Below are positions 27,571-35,698 of a stretch of DNA of 64,000 nt, one piece after another. Within the stretch, counting starts at the first letter, position 1, and every line of letters starts with the position of its first letter. The DNA is from an uncultured Phocaeicola sp. GTDB lineage: Bacteria; Bacteroidota; Bacteroidia; Bacteroidales; Bacteroidaceae. The notes beneath the pieces were generated by a model, which made no database searches, had not been told where the DNA came from, and saw nothing but the letters and a program-made list of their open reading frames with translations. A program made the position numbers and the translations under genes. The DNA is taken from the NCBI GenBank assembly GCA_944320855.1, contig CALUJF010000004.1, positions 41,858-105,857 of the forward strand, given 5' to 3'.

Positions 27571-28515
27571 ATGAAAAGGTACGCTGTAGGAATAGACCTT
27601 GGCGGTACGTCTGTGAAATACGCCTTGATTGATAATGAAGGCGTATTTCATTTTCAGGGACGTATCCCGTCGAAGGCTGATGTATCGGCTGATGCAGTCG
27701 TAGGTCAGATTTTGTATGCAATAAATGAAGTGAAAGCATATGCCGCTTCCGAAGGTCTTGTTATAGACGGCATAGGTATAGGAACTCCCGGAATAGTAGA
27801 TTCTACATCGCGTATTGTCATGGGTGGTGCAGAGAATATCCAGGGATGGGAGAATGTACATCTTGCGGACATCATAGAGAAAGAAACAGGCCTTTCTGTA
27901 CTGGTTGGCAATGATGCCAATATGATGGGGCTTGGTGAAACACGTTTCGGTGCCGGCAGGGGGATGACGGATGTGGTGTTTGTTACTGTAGGTACAGGAA
28001 TAGGTGGTGCCGTGGTTATTGGTGGAAAACTGTTTGGCGGATATGCCAACCGTGGAACAGAACTTGGTCATGTTCCATTGATAGCAAATGGCGAGAAGTG
28101 TGCATGTGGGGCTACAGGATGTCTTGAACATTACGCTTCAGCCTCTGCCTTGGTCAGAATGTTTGTATCAGAAGCTCCTGCATATGGCTATACTGTTCCG
28201 TCCGGTGGTGCTGACGGAGAACTCATAGTCCGCCTTTATAAAGAAGGTCACCCGTTGGCTGTGGATTGTTTGCACAGGCATTGCCGATATCTGGGGCAGG
28301 GGATAGCCGGTTTTATAAATATCTTCAGCCCTCAATTGGTGGTAATAGGTGGAGGTATTTCCGATGCCGGACAGTTCTATATAGATATGGTGAAGGAAGA
28401 AGCATTCAAGAATGCAATGGCTGACTGTGCTGTCAATACTGATATTGTTGCTGCCGCACTCGGCAATAAAGCCGGTAGTCTGGGAGCCGCATCAATGGTG
28501 TTCGATGCCGGATAG
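27571..28515 (+). CDS. ROK-family sugar kinase (hexose/hexosamine)
   Basis: 314 residues from ATG 27571, one base after the previous stop; the longer frame starting at 27502 lies inside the upstream gene. The ATP-binding DLGGT is at 10-14 and the catalytic GNDAN has Asp115. The ROK signature GTELGHVP gives Glu164 and His167, and the zinc site CACGATGCLE gives Cys177, Cys179 and Cys184. It phosphorylates a free sugar in the cytoplasm. In this PUL the likely substrates are glucosamine or N-acetylglucosamine released from heparan sulfate, as for BT4654 in B. thetaiotaomicron; glucose cannot be excluded. Last gene of PUL 1. Confidence 0.88.
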   Translation: MKRYAVGIDLGGTSVKYALIDNEGVFHFQGRIPSKADVSADAVVGQILYAINEVKAYAASEGLVIDGIGIGTPGIVDSTSRIVMGGAENIQGWENVHLADIIEKETGLSVLVGNDANMMGLGETRFGAGRGMTDVVFVTVGTGIGGAVVIGGKLFGGYANRGTELGHVPLIANGEKCACGATGCLEHYASASALVRMFVSEAPAYGYTVPSGGADGELIVRLYKEGHPLAVDCLHRHCRYLGQGIAGFINIFSPQLVVIGGGISDAGQFYIDMVKEEAFKNAMADCAVNTDIVAAALGNKAGSLGAASMVFDAG

Positions 28516-28534
28516 TATATATATTGGTGATATG

Positions 28535-28579
28535 TTCCTTGTCCTGAATCTGTAATTTATACATGTTTAGGACAAGGAA
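28535..28579. terminator. Bidirectional terminator between the ROK kinase gene and mnmA
   Basis: TTCCTTGTCCT and AGGACAAGGAA form a perfect 11-bp stem with a 23-base loop, followed by TTTTT on the plus strand. It separates the convergent kinase and mnmA genes. Confidence 0.8.
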
Positions 28580-28582
28580 TTT

Positions 28583-29635
28583 TTATTTGTTTATTATTCC
28601 TCCTCCAAGAACGATATCTTCTCTGTAGAATGCTGCCGCCTGTCCCTGGGCTATGGCTGCTAAAGGCTCGTGAAGCTTGACATGCAACAGTCCGCTATCT
28701 GTCATGGTCACAGTACATCTGTTTGCCTGCTTGCGATATCTTATTTTTACTATTACGTCATCCTTACCCAACAGAGATTCCGGATTTATTATATTCCAGT
28801 CTGTGAGCCACATTTCGTCTTGCTCGAGCGAAGACAGTTTGTCGCTTATTACAACTTTGTTCTCTTCAGGGAGAATTTCTTTTACGAACAATGCCTTGTT
28901 CATATAAATACCCAATCCTCTTCGTTGTCCTATTGTATAAAAGGGATATCCTTCATGCTTTCCTATGTTATTCCCGGCTTCGTCACAGAATATGCCGGGC
29001 TTGATGGAGTCAGGACTGACATTCTTGCGTAAGAAACTTCTGTAGTCCATAGGACAGAAACATACTCCGAGGCTGTCTTTCTTTGTTGCGGCTTTCATGA
29101 AACCTCTTTCTGCCGCAATTTCTCTCACCCTTGCTTTGGTTATATTTCCCAATGGAAGCAGCATACGTTCCATAATGTCCTGCGGAAGCCCCCACAGAAA
29201 GAACGACTGGTCTTTATCGGAATCAGAACCGTTCCTGATATGCCAGTATCCGTCGCGGAATGTTTTCTGGACATAATGTCCTGTGGCGATATGGTATATT
29301 CCTTCCTTGTCTGCTATTTCTTTCAGTACTGGCCATTTCAGGTAGTTGTTGCAAAGTGTGCATGGTACTGGAGTCCTTCCGGCCATATACTCCTTTATGA
29401 AATAGTCTATTATGTATTCCTTGAATTTATCTCTCAGGTCGTATGCGATGTGACGTATGCCAAGTCTTTGGCATAGATTATAAGCGTCGTCAAGATATTC
29501 TGTATTGTTGTCTTTTTCGTAGAATCTGAATGTGACACCGGTCACTTCGTAACCTGCATCCATAAGTAACATGGCAGCTACAGAACTGTCCGTTCCGCCA
29601 CTCATTCCTAAAAGCACTTTGTTGTTTGTCTGCAT
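28583..29635 (-). CDS. mnmA: tRNA-specific 2-thiouridylase MnmA
   Basis: 350 residues, cytoplasmic. The PP-loop ATP pyrophosphatase motif SGGTDSS is at 12-18. The two catalytic cysteines are recognisable in PCTLCN (Cys95) and GVCFC (Cys192). DQSFFLWGL and IGQRRGLGI are further MnmA landmarks. It installs 2-thiouridine at position 34 of Lys, Glu and Gln tRNAs, taking sulfur from a relay. A housekeeping gene, unrelated to the PULs. Bacteroidetes often carry two MnmA paralogs. It is preceded by a small promoter-RNA-terminator unit that may attenuate it. Confidence 0.93.
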   Translation of the reverse strand: MQTNNKVLLGMSGGTDSSVAAMLLMDAGYEVTGVTFRFYEKDNNTEYLDDAYNLCQRLGIRHIAYDLRDKFKEYIIDYFIKEYMAGRTPVPCTLCNNYLKWPVLKEIADKEGIYHIATGHYVQKTFRDGYWHIRNGSDSDKDQSFFLWGLPQDIMERMLLPLGNITKARVREIAAERGFMKAATKKDSLGVCFCPMDYRSFLRKNVSPDSIKPGIFCDEAGNNIGKHEGYPFYTIGQRRGLGIYMNKALFVKEILPEENKVVISDKLSSLEQDEMWLTDWNIINPESLLGKDDVIVKIRYRKQANRCTVTMTDSGLLHVKLHEPLAAIAQGQAAAFYREDIVLGGGIINK

Positions 29636-29676
29636 AATAAATATATGTATAAGCTGCCGTTTTAACGTAAGGGCAT

Positions 29677-29701
29677 AAAAAAAGGAGTACCGCTGTACTC
29701 C
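29677..29701 (-). terminator. Intrinsic terminator upstream of mnmA
   Basis: Read on the minus strand: GGAGTAC, loop AGCG, GTACTCC, then seven or more T. A textbook rho-independent terminator, unusually placed between a promoter and the next gene. Confidence 0.85.
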
Positions 29702-29742
29702 AACCTTTGTTAACCTTAAAATCTAATACTATGAAAAACACA
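29677..29742 (-). ncRNA. Predicted short leader or small RNA upstream of mnmA
   Basis: A consensus promoter at 29746-29775 and an intrinsic terminator at 29677-29701 bracket about 66 transcribed bases on the minus strand, ending about 40 bases before mnmA. The RNA would start near 29742 and contains no ORF of note. It could be a stand-alone small RNA or an attenuated leader. Confidence 0.55.
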
Positions 29743-29745
29743 TTA

Positions 29746-29775
29746 CAAAGGTACGGACTTTTTCTGAACTTGCAA
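29746..29775 (-). promoter_or_regulatory. Consensus Bacteroides promoter (minus strand)
   Basis: The -7 box TACCTTTG is at 29753-29746 and the -33 TTG at 29775-29773, separated by 19 bases. It is the best promoter match seen in the window. Confidence 0.75.
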
Positions 29776-29841
29776 GTTCTGTGTGCGAAAACTTGTGTTT
29801 TATAACACTATTTAATATAGAGATTGTGAGTTATACACTTA

Positions 29842-30653
29842 TTAAGGTTTTGCTCTATATTCAAGTGGTGTCATTTCCGTATGTTTTTTGAAATATCTTG
29901 CGAAGAATGACTGGTCAGGGATATTCAATTCATATGAAATGTCCTGAATAGACATATTCGAGTATTTAAGCATTATCTTTATTCTTTGTATGGCATGTTT
30001 GTCTATTATATATTTGGCAGATTTGTCAGCTACGTTTTGTGTAATAGATGACAGATAGCGCGATGTGATGTGTAATTTATCTGCATAAAAGCCCACTTCT
30101 CTTTCTTTGGGGCAGAAATTATGTATCAGATGAATGAATCTGATGAATAGTTCTTCTTTTCTCCCTACTTCCTCCGATTTGTCTATTTTGAAAAGAGTTC
30201 TTGTTTTGTCGTACTATTGTTTTTGAAGATTTTTACTCTGAAACAGTTTGTCTTTTCATTGTAGAAATCTTCCATAGCTTCCACCAGATAGTTCATCTTG
30301 TTTATTCTTTTCTCTCCCAACTGCACGCAAGGGTATTCTTTCAGGAAAAAAGTAAATGAAGGTTCCAGTTGCGCTGTTGCTTCATCATAAACTTCGTGTT
30401 TGAATATTATATATGATATTCTGAAGTCGTCACTGTTGCTGATATTGTGAACTATGCTTCCGGCTATTATTATCAGTTGCGTATTGGCCACGATTTCGTA
30501 CGGAACAAGGTCTATTTCTATGATTGCCGTACCTTTTCTGCAAAAGATAATTGTGTCAACGTCAACTTTCATGGTTTTGCCCGGCGGTAGCCATTCGTCC
30601 TTGTCTGCTCCTGCTTTGAAAATCTCGCCATCCGGTAGATGAAGTATATGCAT
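29842..30653 (-). pseudogene. AraC-family regulator, frameshifted
   Basis: The 5' part (30653 to 30183) encodes 156 residues of an AraC-type ligand-binding cupin domain. The frame ends at TAG in ...QELFSK. The following sequence, in a frame shifted relative to the first, encodes LFKIDKSEEVGRKEELF and then a complete AraC DNA-binding domain (ITSRYLSSITQ..., SIQDISYELNIPDQSFFARYFKKHTEMTPLEYR) ending at 29842. The two frames overlap only at about 30190-30215, so one single-base indel there would rejoin them into a protein of about 270 residues, a normal AraC length. It is divergent to the efflux operon, the usual place for its regulator. A sequencing error is possible, but the pump next door is also damaged. 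Confidence 0.75.
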
Positions 30654-30876
30654 ATGGTTTCAATTTTGTTAATAACAATTTACGTCAATAAAAATTGCAT
30701 AGTAAAATTAGTATCAAATATTTCAAATCAATAATATATTGCATTGTTTTTTTATTATTTATCCTTCGTTAAATAAAAAATATTTAAGCTCTTAATAATG
30801 TATAATGCATTCTGACTGTTCCGTTTTTGAACAATTGTGCTGTAAAAAAGAAAATTAACGTTTTCGGCAATTAACT

Positions 30877-30884
30877 TAATTTTG
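30877..30884 (+). promoter_or_regulatory. Possible -7 element for the efflux operon
   Basis: TAATTTTG fits TAnnTTTG and lies 29 bases before the adaptor start. No clear -33 box. The 259-base divergent gap 30654-30912 is otherwise A/T-rich without ORFs. Confidence 0.4.
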
Positions 30885-30912
30885 CCACGGATTTTAAAGT
30901 AAAAAGATTTAT

Positions 30913-32019
30913 ATGGTAACAGTAAACAAAAAATGTTTGCAACTGATGGGAATAATTGGTTGCGCAATGTGGTTCGCTTCGTGCGGACAAGCCCCAAAAG
31001 GAGAAATGCAAACCGGTGGTTATGAAACAATGGTGGTGTCGAAGGCTGATAAGGTGGTGGAAACAGACTATTCTGCAACAATCCGCGGCCGTCAGGATAT
31101 CAATATCATGCCACAGGTGTCAGGAACAATACAGAAATTATGTGTAACAGAAGGTGAGAAGGTAAGAAAAGACCAGGTTCTTTTCATTATCGACCAGGTA
31201 CCTTACAAGGCAGCACTTAACACAGCTGTTGCAAATGTAAAGTCTGCACAGGCAGCTTTGGCTACAGCCGAACTTACTTACAACAGCAACAAGGAACTGT
31301 TTGCCAAGAAAGTAGTATCTGAATTTACCCTCAGAACTTCCGAAAACCAGTATCTTACTGCAAAGGCACAGCTTGCACAGGCTGAGGCTCAGGAAGTAAA
31401 TGCAAGAAACAATCTTTCTTATACTGAGGTGAAGAGTCCGAGCAACGGTGTCGTAGGTATGTTGCCATACCGTGTAGGTACTCTTGTAAGCCCTTCTATG
31501 GTTGAGCCTCTGACTACAGTTTCTGACAACTCGGAAATGTATGTATATTTCTCTATGACAGAAAACCAGATTCTCGGTATGGTCCGCGAGTATGGTTCTA
31601 TGGATGAGGCTATATCTAAAATGCCGGAAATATCACTTGAACTTAATGACGGAACAACATATTCTGAAAAAGGAAAGATTGAGTCTATCAGTGGTGTGAT
31701 TGATACTCAGACAGGTTCGGTAGGTGTACGTGCTGTGTTCCCTAACGAAAAAGGACTTTTGCTGAGCGGTGCATCAGGTAAAGTTTCAATTCCAAGTACT
31801 TATAGTGACTATATCATTGTTCCACAGGAAGCTACAGTAAAACAGCAGGACAAGATTTCTGTGTTTAAGGTAGTAGACGGTAAAGCTGTAACAACTCTTA
31901 TTAAGGTTGCCGCTTACAACGACGGCCGCGAATATATCGTGCTTGAAGGTCTTAATGTAGGCGACGAGATAGTAGCCAAGGGTGCAGGACTTCTTCGTGA
32001 AGGTACTCAGGTGAAATAA
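30913..32019 (+). CDS. RND efflux periplasmic adaptor (AcrA/MexA-like lipoprotein)
   Basis: 368 residues. Lipobox FASC gives Cys24. The membrane-fusion layout is complete: lipoyl half-motif VSGTIQKLCVTEGEKVRKDQVLF (about 74-96), alpha-hairpin 100-170 rich in Ala/Gln, the second lipoyl half SPSNGVVGMLPYRVGTLV, and beta-barrel plus membrane-proximal domain to the C-terminus. It would bridge an inner-membrane RND pump to an outer-membrane channel. The adaptor is intact, but the pump and channel genes directly downstream are not, so it may now be functionless or serve another pump. The long ATG frame from 30913 fits a lipoprotein signal. Confidence 0.92.
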   Translation: MVTVNKKCLQLMGIIGCAMWFASCGQAPKGEMQTGGYETMVVSKADKVVETDYSATIRGRQDINIMPQVSGTIQKLCVTEGEKVRKDQVLFIIDQVPYKAALNTAVANVKSAQAALATAELTYNSNKELFAKKVVSEFTLRTSENQYLTAKAQLAQAEAQEVNARNNLSYTEVKSPSNGVVGMLPYRVGTLVSPSMVEPLTTVSDNSEMYVYFSMTENQILGMVREYGSMDEAISKMPEISLELNDGTTYSEKGKIESISGVIDTQTGSVGVRAVFPNEKGLLLSGASGKVSIPSTYSDYIIVPQEATVKQQDKISVFKVVDGKAVTTLIKVAAYNDGREYIVLEGLNVGDEIVAKGAGLLREGTQVK

Positions 32020-32067
32020 TTCAATATAATGTTGATATAGAGTGACTTTAATAAAGATAGAACAACA

Positions 32068-34258
32068 ATGAAAGGAAATATATTTATAAAACGACCGGTG
32101 ATGGCAATTTCCATCTCCATCGTAATCCTGTTGGTGGGATTTATCTCACTTATATCGTTGCCGGTAGAACACCATTACAAAACGTCTTGAAGAGATGTCG
32201 GAACTTCTTCCTCCGGGTGTGGAATTCGTACAGATGATGAGTTCCAACGACTTCCTTTATGCATCTATATATAATGTGGTAGAAACCCTTATCGTGGCTA
32301 TCATCCTAGTTATCCTTGTAGTTTACTTCTTCTTGCAGGACTTCAAGAGTACCCTTATCCCTTCTATAGCCATTATCGTATCACTGGTAGGTACATTCGC
32401 ATGCCTTGTAGCGGCAGGTTTCAGTATAAACATCCTTACTCTGTTTGCCCTCGTGCTTGCCATCGGTACTGTGGTGGATGATGCCATCGTTGTGGTGGAA
32501 GCTGTTCAGGAAAAGTTTGACTCCGGTTATACATCACCATATCTTGCTACAAAAGATGCGTTGAGCGACGTAACCATGGCCGTTATCTCATGTACATGCG
32601 TGTTCATGGCTGTGTTTATCCCTGTAACATTCATGGGTGGTACTTCAGGTATCTTCTATACCCAGTTCGGTATCACTATGGCTACATCAGTAGGTCTTTC
32701 AATGATTTGTGCCCTTGTGCTTTATCCTGCACTTTGTGCCATCATGATGAAACCGTCCGACGGAAACAAGAGTCCGAAAAGCTTCAATGGTCGTGTAAGA
32801 GCAGCATACAATGCCTCTTTCAATGCTACCATGAATAAATATAAGAAAGGTGTAATGTTTGCCATACATCACAGATGGATGGTTTGGGCTTCACTTATTA
32901 TCTCTGTAGTTCTGCTTGTATTCTTCATGAAGACTACAAAGACAGGTCTGGTGCCACAGGAAGACCAGGGTACATTGATGGTGAACATCAGTACTGCTCC
33001 GGGTAGCACACTTGTTGAAACTACAAAGGTGATGGAGAAAGTAAAGGAAATCCTTAAGAATACTCCTGAAATAGAAAACTATAGTGCCACTTCCGGTTAC
33101 GGAATATCTCCGGTCAGGGTACTTCGTATGCATCATGTATCGTCGACATGAAACCGTGGGACGAGCGAAAGGGCGCAGAGCATACAGCCGAAGCTGTCCT
33201 CGGACGACTGAACGCACAGTTCGCACAGATAAAGGAAGCACAGATATTCTGTTTCCAGACTGGTATGATTCCTGGTTACGGTATGGGTAACTCTATCGAA
33301 CTTAACATGCAGGACAAGACCGGTGGCGACATGTCAGTGTTCTTCGGCCATGTAATGAATTTCCTTGGAGCATTGAACCAGCGTCCTGAAGTAGCGATGG
33401 CCTATACATCATATGCAATGAACTTCCCTCAGATAGCAGTCGATGTAGATGCAGCCAAATGTAAGCGTGCCGGAATATCTCCGTCGGATGTACTTGCTGC
33501 ATTGGGAAGCTACTGTGGTGGTTCGTATGTTTCAAACTACAATGAGTTCGGTAAAGTATACCGTGTAATGCTTCAGGCATCGCCTGAATACCGTCTTGAC
33601 GAACAGTCGCTCAATAATATGTATGTCCGTAACGGTTCGGAAATGGCTCCGTTGGGACAGTTTGTTACATTGAAAAGTGTATTGGGTGCTGAAGTCGCAA
33701 AACGATTCAATCTTTACAGTTCAATCAATGTAAACGTAAATGCCCAGATGGGTTATTCATCCGGTGAAGTTCAGAATGCCATCAAGGAAGTAGCTGCACA
33801 GACATTACCTGTAGGTTACGGATATGAGTATGGCGGTATCGCCCGTGAGGAATCTCAGAGCGGTGGTTCGCAGACTGTATTTATATATATAATATGTGTA
33901 GTGCTTATCTATCTGATTCTTTCATGTCTGTATGAAAGCTTCCTTATCCCGTTGGCGGTTATTCTTTCAGTACCGTTCGGTTTGATGGGTAGCTTCCTGT
34001 TTGCTAAACTCTTCGGACTTGAAAACAACATCTATCTTCAGACAGGTGTGATTATGTTGATTGGTTTGCTTGCCAAGACAGCCATCCTGATTACCGAGTT
34101 TGCCGTAGAACGCCGTCGTAGAGGTATGGGCATCATTGAATCTGCATATTCTGCAGCCCAGGCACGTCTTCGTCCTATCCTGATGACCGTATTGACAATG
34201 ATATTCGGTATGCTTCCGCTTATGTTTGCAACAGGTGCCGGAGCAAACGGTAACAGCA
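32068..34258 (+). pseudogene. RND efflux pump (AcrB-like), internally deleted and frameshifted
   Basis: ATG 32068 begins the normal N-terminus of an RND pump (GNIFIKRPVMAISISIVILL...ISLPVE), which then stops at 32188-32190. The sequence resumes with ITKRLEEMSELLPPGVEF, corresponding to about residue 295 of AcrB-type proteins, so about 260 codons of the first porter domain are missing at 32166-32172. The frame then runs through TM helices with VVDDAIVVVE until a second break near 33112. There CCGGTCAGG lacks one base of the expected Pro-Gly-Gln codons, and SCIVDMKPW continues in another frame. The last part ends at MFATGAGANGNS, missing the final TM helices, and is fused out of frame to the channel gene. 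This cannot make a working pump. Confidence 0.88.
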
Positions 34259-35248
34259 AGTTGGGAACTCGACATATTCGGACGTGTGCGCAACTCAAAG
34301 AAACAGGCTCAGGCATTGTATGCCCAAAGTGTTGACTATAAACAGGCAGTACGTTCACAGTTGATTGCCAATGTTGCCAATACATATTACACGCTTCTCA
34401 TGCTGGACGAACAACTGAAATTGTCGGAAGAAACAGCCGAGGCATGGAAAGAAACAGTTGCCGCAGCACGTGCATTGATGGATGCCGGACAGTATAACGA
34501 AGCTGCTGTGTCGCAGATGGAAGCTACATATTACAGTGTACAGACATCTGTAATCGACCTTAAGGAACAAATCAACCAGACACAGAACAGTCTGGCACTT
34601 CTGCTTGCAGAAACTCCACGCGATTACGAACGCGGAAAACTTGCAGACCAGCAGATGCCTGAGGACTTGTCTGTAGGTATACCTTTGCAGATGTTGTCCA
34701 ACCGTCCTGACGTACGTTCGGCAGAACGCTCTCTTGAGGCAGCATTCTATGTTACAAACCAGGCGCGTTCGGCATTCTATCCGTCAATCGTTCTTAGCGG
34801 AACAGCCGGATGGACTAACCTTGCCGGTTCTATAATAGTAAATCCGGCGAAGTTTGTAGCCAATGCAGTAGGACAGCTCACTCTGCCGTTGTTCAATCGC
34901 GGACAGAACATAGCCCAGCTTCGTATAGCCAAGGCTCAGCAGGAAGAGGCAAGTCTGGCTTTCCAGCAGACATTGCTGAATGCAGGAGCCGAAGTAAACG
35001 ATGCGCTTACAGCATATCAGTCATGCAAGTCGAAAACAGATTTGTATCAGAAGCAGGTTACCGCTCTCGAAAATACAGTAAGAAGTACATCTCTGCTTAT
35101 GGAGTACGGAACGACCAACTATCTTGAAGTCCTTACCGCTCGCCAGTCATTGCTTAACGCACAACTCACACAAGTGTCAAACCGCTTTATGGAGATACAG
35201 AGTGTGATAAGCCTCTATCAGGCTCTCGGTGGCGGAAGAGGGGAATAA
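34259..35248 (+). pseudogene. TolC/OprM-like outer-membrane channel, 5'-truncated
   Basis: From SWELDIFGRVRNSKKQ onwards the frame encodes the C-terminal two thirds of an outer-membrane efflux protein: the long helices with NVANTYYTLLMLDEQL, the mid-domain LSNRPDVRSAERSLEAA, and the second repeat ending SLYQALGGG. The signal peptide and roughly the first 120-130 residues are absent. The reading frame can be opened from TTG 34226, but those codons are pump sequence read in another frame. The join to the pump gene lies in AGTTGGGAACT, where the two genes share a short word, consistent with a microhomology deletion. Confidence 0.85.
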
Positions 35249-35275
35249 TCATATAGCTCGTTTGTCCGAAATAAA

Positions 35276-35340
35276 ACGACAAAGCGTTTTGATTAAGGAA
35301 ACAAAGCGTTTTGTTTCGAATGACGAAGCGTTTTTTTAGG
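35276..35340 (-). repeat. 22-bp tandem array, ACGAAGCGTTT units
   Basis: Three AAGCGTTT cores lie at 22-bp steps (G at 35284, 35306 and 35328): ACGACAAAGCGTTTT, AAACAAAGCGTTTT, ATGACGAAGCGTTTT. This is the reverse complement of the 5428-5487 array with the same copy number and period, though more degenerate. It begins 27 bases after the broken channel gene and ends in a T tract. The rest of the gap 35249-35698 holds the hairpin at 35411 and the presumed promoter of PUL 2. Confidence 0.75.
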
Positions 35341-35410
35341 GTGTAAACACACACAATCATTTCATATAAAATTAACTGTTATCATTATCTAGTGTGATAA
35401 TTAGATGATT

Positions 35411-35450
35411 GGGGCTGCCTGGGGAGTGATCTTCGGGCAGTCCGTTTTTT
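35411..35450 (+). terminator. Hairpin terminator upstream of PUL 2
   Basis: GGGCTGCC and GGGCAGTCC pair around a G-rich loop and are followed by GTTTTTT. It would insulate PUL 2 from transcription of the efflux remnants. Confidence 0.65.
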
Positions 35451-35571
35451 ATGTGGTGTCAATGTGTAAAATCTGTTTCATAAGGCTCTAAATCAATACT
35501 TGTTGGACGAAAGAAGTCAATTTTTCGAACTATTTAGTCAATATTTACCACATTATGAATATTTATAAAGC

Positions 35572-35579
35572 TAATTTTG
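35572..35579 (+). promoter_or_regulatory. Possible -7 element for PUL 2
   Basis: TAATTTTG matches TAnnTTTG, 120 bases before the susC ATG. The leader would be about 115 bases, within the range where AraC-type hybrid sensors act upstream. No clear -33 box. Confidence 0.4.
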
Positions 35580-35698
35580 CGATACAAAGATTTGTGAATC
35601 ATAGTATCAAGTTTTTATTAAAATAAATATTTGGTGAAAGACACAATTAAGTATTGAAATAATTAAGAGAAAAACATATACCTAACAATCTTAAAATT

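Noticed and set aside
29731-29805. 24-codon plus-strand ORF (MKNTLQRYG...) opposite the small RNA
   Set aside because: It coincides with the minus-strand promoter and RNA; no promoter or partner gene supports translation of the plus strand.
34226-34258. TTG start for the channel gene
   Set aside because: The sequence is pump-coding DNA read out of frame; the channel is 5'-truncated.
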